A stretch of 23,362 nt of DNA from the NCBI GenBank assembly GCA_003153055.1, contig PMBV01000212.1:1-23362 (forward strand). Reading direction: 5' to 3'. Under the pieces are notes generated by a model. That model was not told where the DNA came from. It did no database searches and saw only the letters and a list, made by a program, of their open reading frames with translations. This document shows, one piece after another, positions 1 to 8,422 of this stretch. The position numbers and the translations under genes are program-made. The DNA is from Myxococcales bacterium (GTDB lineage Bacteria; Myxococcota; Myxococcia; Myxococcales; Myxococcaceae). Numbering within the stretch: the first letter of the stretch is position 1; the number at the start of each line of letters is the position of its first letter.

Positions 1-215
1 GGCGGTGCGGCGACTGGCGGTGCGGCAACTGGCGGGGCGGCGACTGGCGGTGCGGCGACTGGCGGTGCGGCGACTGGCGGCGGAGCGACTGGCGGCGGAG
101 CGACTGGCGATGCAGCGGCTGGTGGTGTGACTTCTGGCGGTGCGGCGGCTGGCGGTGCGGCGGCCTGGGGTGCGGCAGCTGGCGGTACGGCGCCCGGCGA
201 TGCGGCGGCTGGCGG
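1..215. repeat. 15-bp tandem repeat coding for five-residue Pro/Ala units
   Basis: On the plus strand the unit reads GGCGGTGCGGCGACT. It is almost perfect over positions 1-75 and decays over 76-215, where insertions such as GGCGGCGGAGCGACT and substitutions appear. Read on the minus strand it codes PVAAP-type pentapeptides in frame with the J-domain-like gene. Read on the plus strand frame 1 codes GGAAT units ending at a TGA at 238-240. The repeat touches the window edge, so the copy number is not known. Such arrays often change length by slippage. Confidence 0.85.
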
Positions 216-779
216 TGGCTCGGGGAGCGGAGGCGGCTGAAGCTCCACAAAGGCCCCTAGCTCAGGCGGTGGTCGTGAGTCGGGCTGGGTGGGCGGGATC
301 CCTACAACCGGAAGCTCCGCGGGTGCCACTCGAGTGGAAGGCGGGGCGGCCGCGCCGCTGTGGCTGTCGGTCGGCGCGATGACGAACGAGTGCGGCGGAG
401 AGAGGGGCGCGGAGCTCTGCGTCACCCACGAGATCCCCGACCAACCAGGGTTACTGGCGGAGGGCAACGAGGCCGCGCGCGGGGGCGATGCAGCGGGCGC
501 GGGTTTCGGAGGGAGCGGAGGAGGCAGCTCTCGCGGAGGGAGCCCGATGCTCGCGTCGTAGGTGGCGCGCCTCGGCTCATTGGCGAGGATCTCGAGGGCC
601 TCCTGAAGGCGGCTGCGAAGATCCGCCGCTTGCCCCGGCTCGATGAGCCCGTAGAGCACCACCTGATCGTCGGAGTACAAACGGCTCAAACGCTCAAAGG
701 CGTTTCGGATCTCCTCGCTGGTCGCGCCGACGGAGATTTCGAGCAACTCGTAGTAGGTCTGGGCTTGAAACGACTTCAC
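1..779 (-). CDS. J-domain-like protein with Pro/Ala-rich repeat linker (3' end outside window)
   Basis: The frame is open without a stop from a GTG at 779 to the left edge, giving 259 visible residues. The GTG overlaps the stop of the MinD-like gene in a GTGA tetranucleotide, which implies translational coupling and fixes the start. Residues 8-78 resemble a J-domain: TYYELLEIS, then ATSEEIRNAF, a long second helix (RSRLQEALEIL) and RRATYDASIG at the end. The HPD tripeptide that stimulates Hsp70 is absent; YSDD stands in its place. From about residue 80 the chain is rich in Pro, Ala and Ser, and from about residue 182 it becomes five-residue repeats of the PVAAP/PAAAP type. A helix-turn-helix or other C-terminal domain may follow beyond the window, but that is inference. 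The likely role is a partner or adaptor of the MinD-like ATPase; its function is unknown. Confidence 0.75.
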   Translation of the reverse strand, partial: MKSFQAQTYYELLEISVGATSEEIRNAFERLSRLYSDDQVVLYGLIEPGQAADLRSRLQEALEILANEPRRATYDASIGLPPRELPPPLPPKPAPAASPPRAASLPSASNPGWSGISWVTQSSAPLSPPHSFVIAPTDSHSGAAAPPSTRVAPAELPVVGIPPTQPDSRPPPELGAFVELQPPPLPEPPPAAASPGAVPPAAAPQAAAPPAAAPPEVTPPAAASPVAPPPVAPPPVAAPPVAAPPVAAPPVAAPPVAAP

Positions 780-1741
780 CCGCCCAATGCAATCAGGTTT
801 TCAGCGACACGCAACACACCACTCGCGGCGGGGCACTCAGGAAACGCTCCCAGCAACGATTTTCGCTTTCGCACCGCCTGCCACACGGTGTCGTCCTGGC
901 TGACCGCGCCGAGGTAGCCAAGCTCAAGCCCGAAGAACTTCTTCCACGCGGCCGCCACCGTCGGGCCCACGTCGAAGTCTGGTCGATTCCGCGCCTGGTT
1001 GACGACGATCCAGGGGTGAAACCCACTCAACAAGCGCTCCAATCGGTTCGCCTTCTGGGGATTCGACGCCCTCAGCTCGGCGACGACCTGCCAGGGTGAG
1101 CGCGCGGGGGCTCCATCGCGAGGCGCCAGCGCTTGGCCGATGATCTCCGCGAAGCCATCTTCTGGCGCGGCCTGGAGCCGGCGAAAGAAGGCGGCCTTAA
1201 TGAATCGATAGGCGTTCTCGATGGAGGTCGGCTCGGGCAGCAGGACCACGACCCCAGTGTCAGCCACCAAGAAGAAATCCAGAACGTTGAAGCTCGTGCC
1301 GGCCCCGAGATCCAACACGACGTAATCGACGTCGAAGGAGCGCAGCTGGCGAATCAGCTTCACCTTCTGGGCGTGGTGGGGGTTGGCGGCGTCGAGGCTA
1401 TCCATCGCTCCCGAGACCAGCGAAAGACGCTCATAACCCGTTGGAATCAGAACCTCTTCGAGCCGTTGAACGCGGCGATCGATGAAGTCGGAGAGGGTAA
1501 CTTGGGGCTGACCGATGCCGAGGCAGGTGTGGAGGTTGGCGCCCCCCAAATCGACGTCGACCAGCACCACCTGGGCTCCGCGGCGGGCGAGGGCAATGCC
1601 GAGGTTGGCCGACAGCATCGATTTGCCGATGCCACCCTTCCCTCCTCCGATGGCCACGACCCGCCGAGCGCGCACCTTCTTGGGCGCGACGGTCGGCCTT
1701 GCTCTCGAAAGTTCGATGACCCGTGCTTCTTGGTTCGCCAT
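776..1741 (-). CDS. MinD/FlhG-like ParA-family P-loop ATPase
   Basis: The protein has 321 residues and acts as a membrane- or cytoskeleton-associated ATPase switch in related families. The deviant Walker A motif GGGKGGIGKS lies at residues 32-41, with the signature Lys in KGG. DVDLGGANL (62-70) is the switch I/A' region and VVLDLGAGTS (141-150) the switch II/Walker B region. The overall order matches the FlhG/MinD-like branch (DxDLGxANL) rather than plasmid ParA. I chose the ATG at 1741 because it gives a normal short basic lead before the P-loop. An in-frame ATG at 1801 would add 20 unlikely residues. The stop overlaps the GTG of the next gene by four bases. No flagellar genes are visible, so the regulated process is unknown. 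A copy of a dispersed repeat lies just upstream. Confidence 0.87.
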   Translation of the reverse strand: MANQEARVIELSRARPTVAPKKVRARRVVAIGGGKGGIGKSMLSANLGIALARRGAQVVLVDVDLGGANLHTCLGIGQPQVTLSDFIDRRVQRLEEVLIPTGYERLSLVSGAMDSLDAANPHHAQKVKLIRQLRSFDVDYVVLDLGAGTSFNVLDFFLVADTGVVVLLPEPTSIENAYRFIKAAFFRRLQAAPEDGFAEIIGQALAPRDGAPARSPWQVVAELRASNPQKANRLERLLSGFHPWIVVNQARNRPDFDVGPTVAAAWKKFFGLELGYLGAVSQDDTVWQAVRKRKSLLGAFPECPAASGVLRVAENLIALGG

Positions 1742-1783
1742 CGCGGAATGAGTAGCGCCTCTCCCCCCTTTCCTCCACATTCC

Positions 1784-1860
1784 AGCAGACACTCGGTGCA
1801 AGATCGAGTTCCTCCTCGCACGTCAAGGAGTTTGAGGCCTTGTCGGTGCTTTTTTCACTG
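1784..1860. repeat. Dispersed repeat, copy A
   Basis: This stretch matches 17853-17926 with only short indels and scattered substitutions, roughly four positions in five by eye. The longest shared exact blocks are TCAAGGAGTTTGAGG and CAGACACTCG. It sits in the 204-bp divergent gap between the MinD-like gene (start 1741) and the DUF2339-like gene (start 1946). It contains a possible small hairpin, ACTCG/CGAGT on the minus strand. Outside this repeat I see no convincing promoter in the gap. Confidence 0.7.
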
Positions 1861-1945
1861 GGCCGCCACCGGCCGAAAATGGAAGCCGCAGCGCAACGCG
1901 TCGTCGCTCCGATTGTCTAAGCTCCGCACGGAGGACGAGCCCCTC

Positions 1946-3700
1946 ATGGAAGAGCGCGTCGCGCAGCTCGAGCGGAGGGTGTCGGAGCTCTCGGCCAGAG
2001 TCGCCGAGCTGGAAGGCCGGCAGGCTCAGCTCACCGCCGCGGAGCCGACTCCTGCCGCGATGGTCAGCGCCGCCAAGGAGCCACTGGCCGACGCCTCCGT
2101 CCTCCCCGACATCAAGAGCCTCGCTCCGGTCGTGGCGCAGGTCGGACAGAGCCTCGTGATCGTGGGCGGCGCCTTCCTCATCCGGGCCGTCACCGACCGG
2201 GGCCTGGTGCCGCCGGGCCTCGGGGTGGGCCTCGGCATCGTGTTCGCCACCACCTGGGTCGGGGTCGCCTGGCAGCGGGCCGGCCGTGGGGATCGACTCG
2301 GCGCGACCTTTCTCGGTCTCACCGCGGCCGTCATCGGCTACCCCTTGGTGGTCGAGTCGACGACCCGCCTCGGGCTGATGAGCCCAACGACGGCGGCGCT
2401 CATTCTCGGGGCCTTCACCGTCACTTTGTTGGCGGTCGCCGGCCACCGGCAACTGAAGCTGGTGGGCTGGCTGGCGGTGTTCGCCGCCGCCGCGACCGCG
2501 ATGGTGCTGATCGGCGCGACCAACGGCTCACCCTTCTGGTTCGCCGCCGCGCTGGTGGCGGTGTTCGCCACGACGCTGGTGCTGGCCGACGGGTTCGGCT
2601 GGCCCGGCCCGCGCTGGGTGGCCGCGCTGGTCACCGATGGCGTGGTGATGCGGGGCCTGGTCTCTGCCACGAACCAACCGGAGACCGCCGACCGAGTCGG
2701 GCCGGCGCTCCTCCTGTGCGCCCTGGTGGTCGCCCTCACCTTGGCCTTCGCCGGGCGCCGGGCGTTCCTCGCCTTCTCGGCCGCCGCGCCGGCGGGGCTC
2801 GGCGTCTCGTCGAAGCCCGCCCCCTCGCTCGGCGCCTTCGAGTGGGTTCAGGTCGGGCTCGCCATCGCCCTGGGCCTGGGGGCGGCGGGCCGAGCGAGGG
2901 ACCTGCTCCCGTGGGTGCCGCCCCTCGCCGCGGGGCTCGCGCTCGTCGTCGGAGCCGGCTCGGTGACCGCCGGCAGAAAGCTGTCAGAGCGCTCGGAGGC
3001 GGCCGGCGCCGTCTGGTTTCACGCCGCGGCAGGCCTCGAGCTCCTCCTCGGTGGAGGGGTGATCCTCACGACCGGCGCCTCCCTCGGCTCGGTGTGGGCA
3101 GCGCTCGCCGTCGGAGTCGCGTTCCTCGGCCGCCGGTTTCACCCCACAACCCTGTGGACCATGGCGGTGGCCCTGGGGTGGGCCGCGAGCATCTCCGGCG
3201 GACTGTTCGGCCTCGCCCGGCTGGGGCTGTGGGCAAAACCGGAGGCCCCCCTGGAGTGGCCGGCGACCGGAGTGTGGGTGGTGTCGACGCTCCTCTTCGT
3301 CACCTACCTGGAGATGGCGTTTCACTCGCCCACGGGCAAGAGGGGGATCGGTGCCATTCGCGCCGCGCTGCTCGTGCTCTTGTGGCTGGCCACGGTCAGT
3401 GCCCTGGCGTTGGCTGCGAGGACCCTGGCCGGCGACGACGACGGGATGTTGGCGCTCGGCCGAACGTTGCTCTTGGTGCTCTCGGCGATCGTCCTCGCCC
3501 TCGCCTCGCGGTCGGGCGCTCCGGCAGAGACCGGTTGGATCGCCTGGGGCGCGCTGGGAGCCGCGGGCATCAAGATGCTGGTCCAGGATCTCGAGCTCGG
3601 GCGCCCGAGCACGCTCTTCCTCGCATTCCTCGCTCTCGGCGGCGGAGTCCTGGTGCTGCCGAGGTTGGTGCTCAAGGCCCCGCGTCCGGCGAAAGGTTGA
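1946..3700 (+). CDS. DUF2339-like multi-pass membrane protein
   Basis: The protein has 584 residues. Residues 1-31 form a short coiled coil of EERVAQLERRVSEL type. The rest is a run of many hydrophobic membrane segments rich in Ala, Leu, Val and Gly, beginning near VGQSLVIVGGAFLIRAVTD. The N-terminal coiled coil followed by a VGxxLxxxGxAFLxRxxTD-type first helix matches the arrangement in DUF2339 predicted membrane proteins. The molecular function of that family is unknown. The start is the ATG at 1946 preceded by GGAGGA at 1930-1935. The same frame stays open back to 1133, but that part only mirrors the MinD-like gene on the other strand. The 3' end overlaps the convergent gene by 29 bp. Confidence 0.8.
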   Translation: MEERVAQLERRVSELSARVAELEGRQAQLTAAEPTPAAMVSAAKEPLADASVLPDIKSLAPVVAQVGQSLVIVGGAFLIRAVTDRGLVPPGLGVGLGIVFATTWVGVAWQRAGRGDRLGATFLGLTAAVIGYPLVVESTTRLGLMSPTTAALILGAFTVTLLAVAGHRQLKLVGWLAVFAAAATAMVLIGATNGSPFWFAAALVAVFATTLVLADGFGWPGPRWVAALVTDGVVMRGLVSATNQPETADRVGPALLLCALVVALTLAFAGRRAFLAFSAAAPAGLGVSSKPAPSLGAFEWVQVGLAIALGLGAAGRARDLLPWVPPLAAGLALVVGAGSVTAGRKLSERSEAAGAVWFHAAAGLELLLGGGVILTTGASLGSVWAALAVGVAFLGRRFHPTTLWTMAVALGWAASISGGLFGLARLGLWAKPEAPLEWPATGVWVVSTLLFVTYLEMAFHSPTGKRGIGAIRAALLVLLWLATVSALALAARTLAGDDDGMLALGRTLLLVLSAIVLALASRSGAPAETGWIAWGALGAAGIKMLVQDLELGRPSTLFLAFLALGGGVLVLPRLVLKAPRPAKG

Positions 3701-5456
3701 AGGTCCACGCCAGCCAATCGCTGCCAGACACCTCGACCGCCTCGACGCCAGGGAGCTGAGAGAGGACGCCCCGGAGCCGCGGGAGGCACGTCTGGGCGTC
3801 GCACGCGGCACGGTGGGTGACAAGGCCCGAGAAACCTCGGGTCCGCAGCGCCTGGGCGAGTGCGTCCTCGGGCATTCGAGCCGCCTCCACTGGCCAGTCT
3901 CCCGCCGGCCGGCCCCGCACACCTCCGAAGCTGAGCTCGGCGCGCTCCGAGGTGACGAAGAGCTCGAGTGGCAAGTACGGATCACCGAACGGCGGCCGGG
4001 GATCCTCGGGGAAGCTCTGAGCGGGGTACACGAAGATCCTCGGAGCCTGGCTCGTGCCCTCGAGGCGTCGGACCAGCGCGCCGGCCGAGGCGTACGTCCG
4101 CGCCGTTCGTTCGCGGTACGTCAGATCGACGTCGGGCTCAGTCAGCGGCACTTGCTCGCCGAGGCCGAGAGACGCGACCACGCCGGCCACCAGCCACGGC
4201 GCCGCGCTCCCTCGGCGCGCCGACCACCGCGAGAGCCGGTGCCCGAGCCAGAGGAGCGCGACGGCGAGCAGCACGATGCTGACGCGGTTGTTCGACCGGA
4301 GCACCGCGAACCCGGTGCTTCGCCCGACCATCGCCAGCACGCCCCAGGGCATCGCCAGCGCGAGCCAGAAGAGGACCAGGCCCGCCGTGCGCCCTGTCGG
4401 GCTCCTCCACGGTTGGGCGCGCCACGCGCCTCGGAGGAGGAGCCGGCGCCCGAAGGTGAACAGCAAGGCCAAGAGCGCCACCGCTCCGACGAGGCCGAGG
4501 TACGCGCTTCCGTACTCTCCCCTCAGGCCAAACCTCGTCGAGTAGGAGCTCACCGCCGCCCGCACCAAGGGCCATCGATGGAAGTCGCTGGGAATGAAGA
4601 GCTGCTCCGGCCAGAGACCGAAGTTCGTGGCGTCGTTGGTGCCCCGGAGGACGGCCTGTCGATTGAAGCCTTCCCGCGCGACGAGCCAGAGCGTGTCCAG
4701 GCTCCCCAGGGCGAGGACCATCAGGGTCACCGCGACGCTCAGGCCGCACCACCACGCGAGCGCCGGGCGTCGCCAGCGCACCTGCAGCGCCCCGACGAGG
4801 ACGAGCCCGATGACGAAGTACGCGGCGTAGTAGACCGTCTGGGTCCCGAGGAAGGCCGAGGCCAGAAGGAGGAAAAAGCGCTCCATGCCGTCGGGCGCGC
4901 GGGCCTGCGCCAGTCGTCGCCACACGAGGATGGCGATGGGCACCGCGAGGTACAGCGTGAGGGCGAGGTGCTGCTGGTTCCTGGTGAAGAGGTAGGGCGA
5001 GAGCGCGAAGAGGAGGGCGGTGGCCGCGGCGATTGCGGGGTGCGCGAGGAGCCGGCGCGCCGCCAGGTAGAAGGTCAACGCCGCGCCGATGGCCGCGCCG
5101 AGGAAGAGGAGATTCACCGCCCACCCCAGGCCGAGCCATCGAGCGAGGAGCCCCCCGACGAGCCACCACGCCTTCTCGGTTCGCGGAAAGTCGGCCCAGT
5201 CGGCGACGCCTGGTGCGCCGAGCCGCGGAATGACCGAGCTCACCAGGCAGCGGGGGCCGGCCTCGGCGCAGTGCATGACGCCGGCCTCGGCCACCAGCGC
5301 GTCGCCGGAGAACTGCATCGGCGTCTCCCAGTCTCTCGGCTCGAGGTGGAACGCTGCGATGAAGGCGAAGGTGACCGCGAGCGTGAGAGACGGCACCATC
5401 AACGCGTCGAGAAGCCACCGGGTTTGCGTTCTCCGCGATCGAGCCACCAAGGGCAT
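3672..5456 (-). CDS. GT-C-like multi-pass integral membrane protein, possible glycosyltransferase
   Basis: The protein has 594 residues. One membrane helix near residues 15-38 is followed by a large loop carrying the pattern GDAL, PRLGAP and ADFPRTEKAWW. About ten more hydrophobic segments follow, then a soluble C-terminal domain of about 170 residues. The GDAL...PRLGAP...DFP loop resembles the first extracytoplasmic loop of bacterial GT-C/YfhO-like membrane proteins that use lipid-linked sugars. I cannot name a specific donor or acceptor. The start ATG at 5456 has no strong ribosome site, so the N-terminus is moderately sure. Its last codons overlap the 3' end of the DUF2339-like gene on the opposite strand. 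Confidence 0.72.
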   Translation of the reverse strand: MPLVARSRRTQTRWLLDALMVPSLTLAVTFAFIAAFHLEPRDWETPMQFSGDALVAEAGVMHCAEAGPRCLVSSVIPRLGAPGVADWADFPRTEKAWWLVGGLLARWLGLGWAVNLLFLGAAIGAALTFYLAARRLLAHPAIAAATALLFALSPYLFTRNQQHLALTLYLAVPIAILVWRRLAQARAPDGMERFFLLLASAFLGTQTVYYAAYFVIGLVLVGALQVRWRRPALAWWCGLSVAVTLMVLALGSLDTLWLVAREGFNRQAVLRGTNDATNFGLWPEQLFIPSDFHRWPLVRAAVSSYSTRFGLRGEYGSAYLGLVGAVALLALLFTFGRRLLLRGAWRAQPWRSPTGRTAGLVLFWLALAMPWGVLAMVGRSTGFAVLRSNNRVSIVLLAVALLWLGHRLSRWSARRGSAAPWLVAGVVASLGLGEQVPLTEPDVDLTYRERTARTYASAGALVRRLEGTSQAPRIFVYPAQSFPEDPRPPFGDPYLPLELFVTSERAELSFGGVRGRPAGDWPVEAARMPEDALAQALRTRGFSGLVTHRAACDAQTCLPRLRGVLSQLPGVEAVEVSGSDWLAWTFNLSPDAGP

Positions 5457-5687
5457 CTGCCAGAAGCGGGAGGGGACTCAAAGGCCCAACCGAGCGGCCA
5501 ACGACTCCACTGAGCTCGCGTCCTCTGTGGCGAGATGACGCAGGCGGCCTGTGTGTCGGGGGTTCCCTCACCAGTCGCGACCAAATTTGGCCAAGGGACC
5601 TGCGCCGTGAATCATCGACGAGGATGTCGACACCAAGCGCAGCGGTCGAAGGCCTACCGAATCCCCCCCCACACAAGAGGAGGTCCA

Positions 5688-6917
5688 ATGTCGAGAGATC
5701 GAGTTCTCGGGTCCATCGTCGTGCTCATCGGAGTCCTGCCGTTCGTCAGTGGGTGTGAACCCAACGTCTCGGCCACCGACACCGCCGTCAGGGAGGACGC
5801 CATCACGGGCTCCCTCACGGACACAGAGCACCTCGGTCGCCATCTCTTCTTCGACACGAACCTCTCGGAGCCACGCGGGCAAGCGTGCGCGTCATGCCAC
5901 GGCGCAGACGTCGGCTTCACCGGGCCCAGCGCGGCGGTGAACAAGACAACCGTCGTTTATCCTGGCGCCGTGCCCACTCGCTTCGGGAACCGCAAACCAC
6001 CCGCGGCGGCCTACGCACCATCGGCGCCGCTCTTCGCGCTCGATCCGAGCACCGGCACCTTCACCGGAGGGAATTTCTGGGACGGCCGCGCGACCGGCGA
6101 GAAGTTGGGCAACCCCGCGGCGGATCAGGCGCAGGGCCCCTTCCTCAACCCGCTGGAGCAGAACAATCCGAGCGCCGCGGCAGTCGTCGCCAAGGTATGC
6201 ACGAGCTCGTATGCCTCGTTGTTCCTCAAGGTCTGGGGCAATGACGGGTGCGCCGACACGACCCGCGCCTACGACTTCATCGCGCTGTCGATCGCGGCGT
6301 ATGAGGCTTCAAGCGAGGTCAGCGCTTTCAGTTCGAAGTACGACGCCTGGAAGGCCGGGCGTGCGAAGCTGTCTGACCCCGAGCGAAGGGGCCTGGCGCT
6401 CTTTCAAGGCAAGGCGAAGTGCGCGAACTGCCATGTGCCTCCCCTGTTCACCGACTTCTCCTTCGACAACCTGGGCGTGCCCAAGAACCCGAGCAACCCG
6501 TTCTACTCCGAGACTGACGTGAACCCCGCTGGCGAAGCGTGGATCGACCCGGGATTGGGTGGGTTTCTCGCCACGCGCCCCGAGTGGGCGTCGCTCGCCG
6601 GTGCCAACATGGGCAAACAGCAGGTTCCGACACTCCGCAACGTCGACAAACGGCCCAGGCCGTCGTTCGTCAAGGCCTTCGCCCACAACGGCTACTTCAA
6701 GAGCCTCAAGTCAATCGTTCACTTCTACAACACCCGCGACGTGCTGCCCACGTGCAGCGCAGTCGCCGTGGCGGCGGCGGGGAGGAACTGCTGGCCAGCC
6801 CCGGAGGTCTCGGAGAACGTCAACCGCAAAGAGCTCGGCAACCTCGGCCTCAGCGTCCACGAAGAGGACGATCTCGTGGCCTTCCTCGAGACGCTCTCGG
6901 ACGGCTTCAGGCACTGA
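5688..6917 (+). CDS. Di-heme cytochrome c peroxidase/MauG-family lipoprotein
   Basis: The protein has 409 residues. A signal peptide ends in a lipobox (VSGC, Cys23), so it is probably membrane-anchored on the periplasmic side. Two c-type heme sites are present: CASCH at 67-71 and CANCH at 245-249. Other family features are GRHLFFDTNLS before the first heme, FWDGRA after it, and QQVPTLRNVD with FAHNGYFKSL and IVHFYNTRD near the C-terminus. These match the bacterial CcpA/MauG superfamily, which either reduces hydrogen peroxide or performs oxidative chemistry with two hemes. The start has a strong ribosome site, AGAGGAGG about five bases before the ATG at 5688. The gene stands alone on the plus strand. 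Peroxidase and MauG-type activity cannot be told apart from the sequence. Confidence 0.9.
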   Translation: MSRDRVLGSIVVLIGVLPFVSGCEPNVSATDTAVREDAITGSLTDTEHLGRHLFFDTNLSEPRGQACASCHGADVGFTGPSAAVNKTTVVYPGAVPTRFGNRKPPAAAYAPSAPLFALDPSTGTFTGGNFWDGRATGEKLGNPAADQAQGPFLNPLEQNNPSAAAVVAKVCTSSYASLFLKVWGNDGCADTTRAYDFIALSIAAYEASSEVSAFSSKYDAWKAGRAKLSDPERRGLALFQGKAKCANCHVPPLFTDFSFDNLGVPKNPSNPFYSETDVNPAGEAWIDPGLGGFLATRPEWASLAGANMGKQQVPTLRNVDKRPRPSFVKAFAHNGYFKSLKSIVHFYNTRDVLPTCSAVAVAAAGRNCWPAPEVSENVNRKELGNLGLSVHEEDDLVAFLETLSDGFRH

Positions 6918-6984
6918 GGAGCACCCGAGAAAAGCAATCTGGAGCGGCTCAGAACGCTCGGCGGCTCACCATCGTGCGGTCTCC

Positions 6985-8340
6985 TCATTCCTTCTCCACC
7001 GGGATCATCTTTCGGCCCTCCAGCGTCACCTCCCACGCGACCCCGCGCCGGCGCAACTCGGCTCCATACAGCGAGTCGGCGCGCATCGCCCGCGACAGCG
7101 CGGTGGCGATGGCCGTGGCCAGCAACAGCGGCACCACGATGGCGTAGTCACCCGAGAGCTCGAACACCAACACCGCGGCCATCATCGGCGCGTGTGTCAT
7201 CGCCGCGGTCGTCGCCGCCATGCCCACCAGCGCGTAGGCGCCGGCGCCGCCCACCGCCTTCGGGCCCAGCACCGCGACGAGCGCCGCCTGCAGTGCCATG
7301 CCCACCGCGGCGCCGAGGAGCAGCGTGGGGGTGAACACCCCGCCGGGGCTCCCCGACGAGACTGAGGCGGTGGTGGCGAAGGCCTTGGCCACCAGCAGCC
7401 CCAGCACCAGCGCCAGCGGCACCGTGCCGTCGAGCATCGCGTTGAGCGGCTCGTAGCCGTTGCCAGTCACCTGCGGCAGCCCGATGGCGATGGCGCCTAC
7501 CGCCAGCCCGCCCAGGCCCGCGCGCCAGGGCTGCGGAATTTTCGAGCGTGCGAAGAAGTCCTCGCCGCCCGCGAGCAGGCGCATGAAGGCCTGGGCGGTG
7601 AGCGCGCCGAGCACCCCCAGCGCCGCGTAGGCCAGCAGCTCGGCCTGGCTGGCGATGGTGAAGCCACGCTCCTGGTAGATGGGCCCTCCGCCGATGGCCG
7701 CGCGCGTGATGGCGGTGGCGATGGCGGTGGCGACCACCGTGGCGAGGACGGCGTCCAGAGCCACCAGGCCGGTCACCACCTCGAGCACGAAGAGCACCGC
7801 CGCGAGCGGGGTGTTGTAGGCGGCCGCGAACCCGGCGGCAGTGCCGGCGGCCATCAGCATGCGCCCGCGGGTGCCGTCGATGCCGAGCAACCGGGCCACG
7901 CTGCTGCCGAGGCCGCCGCCGAACTGGATGAGCGGCCCCTCGCGACCGATGGAGCCGCCGGAGACGATGGCCAGCCACGAGCCGAGCGACTTGAGCAGCG
8001 TGGTGCGCATCGACAACTGCCCGCGGCCGTAGGCCACTGCCTCCATCACGTCACCCACGCCCTGGCCCTGGGTGGCGCGACTCACCGCCAGCGCCACCGA
8101 ACCGGCCAGCACGCCTCCGGCTGCGGGCAGCGCCAGCCGGCCCCACCACGGCAGCGCGGTGACCATCGACACCACGTCGGTCACTCCCGCTGCACCGGTG
8201 AAGACGGCGCGCAGCAGCCAGCGAAACGCGATGGCAAAGGCCGCGGCGCCGACGGCGACCAGCACCAGCGCGGCGACAAACCGCAGCCCGGCCTGGAGTC
8301 GGGCGCGCGCCGAGACGATGAGGAGATCGGTCACCAGCAT
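6985..8340 (-). CDS. ClC-family chloride channel/transporter without CBS domains
   Basis: The protein has 451 residues, close to the length of a bacterial ClC core. The gating-glutamate motif GREGPLIQ is at residues 132-139 (Glu134), and the third anion-site motif GSPGGVFTP at 330-338. A C-terminal Tyr in DSLYGAEL (Tyr425) corresponds to the central Tyr of the family. The first anion-site motif, normally GSGIP, reads GQGVG (92-96). At the internal proton-glutamate position the sequence is LFVLEVV, with Val188 after the conserved Glu187, as in channel-type members. There are no CBS domains. I chose the ATG at 8340; an in-frame ATG at 8496 would overlap the upstream gene. Its stop faces the peroxidase-like gene across 67 bp, in which I see no strong terminator. 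Confidence 0.9.
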   Translation of the reverse strand: MLVTDLLIVSARARLQAGLRFVAALVLVAVGAAAFAIAFRWLLRAVFTGAAGVTDVVSMVTALPWWGRLALPAAGGVLAGSVALAVSRATQGQGVGDVMEAVAYGRGQLSMRTTLLKSLGSWLAIVSGGSIGREGPLIQFGGGLGSSVARLLGIDGTRGRMLMAAGTAAGFAAAYNTPLAAVLFVLEVVTGLVALDAVLATVVATAIATAITRAAIGGGPIYQERGFTIASQAELLAYAALGVLGALTAQAFMRLLAGGEDFFARSKIPQPWRAGLGGLAVGAIAIGLPQVTGNGYEPLNAMLDGTVPLALVLGLLVAKAFATTASVSSGSPGGVFTPTLLLGAAVGMALQAALVAVLGPKAVGGAGAYALVGMAATTAAMTHAPMMAAVLVFELSGDYAIVVPLLLATAIATALSRAMRADSLYGAELRRRGVAWEVTLEGRKMIPVEKE

Positions 8341-8422
8341 CGGCTGTAGCTGCTGGCGGCGACGTGCGATAGTCCCTGACGCCTCGCGAGCATGATGACG
8401 TGCCGGTTCGCGGTCTCCTGCC

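Noticed and set aside
1..215. CRISPR-like array
   Set aside because: The units are directly tandem, 15 bp long and without spacers, and lie in a coding frame.
1..240. Plus-strand frame 1 coding a Gly/Ala/Thr repeat tail that ends at a TGA at 238-240
   Set aside because: The minus frame is open across the same DNA and continues into a J-domain-like region that is coupled to the MinD-like gene; the plus reading has no supporting domain in the window.
1133..1945. N-terminal extension of the DUF2339-like gene
   Set aside because: The extra 271 codons lie opposite the MinD-like gene and the intergenic repeat, lack membrane or family features, and a good ribosome site precedes the ATG at 1946.
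3351..5513. Long plus-strand open frame of 720 codons
   Set aside because: It is very Arg/Glu/Pro-rich and antisense to the GT-C-like gene, whose frame has clear membrane helices; a usual artefact of GC-rich DNA.
8361..8396. Possible fourth copy of the dispersed repeat in reverse orientation
   Set aside because: Only short interrupted matches (around TCCCTGACG and ATGACG) are seen, not clearly above chance.
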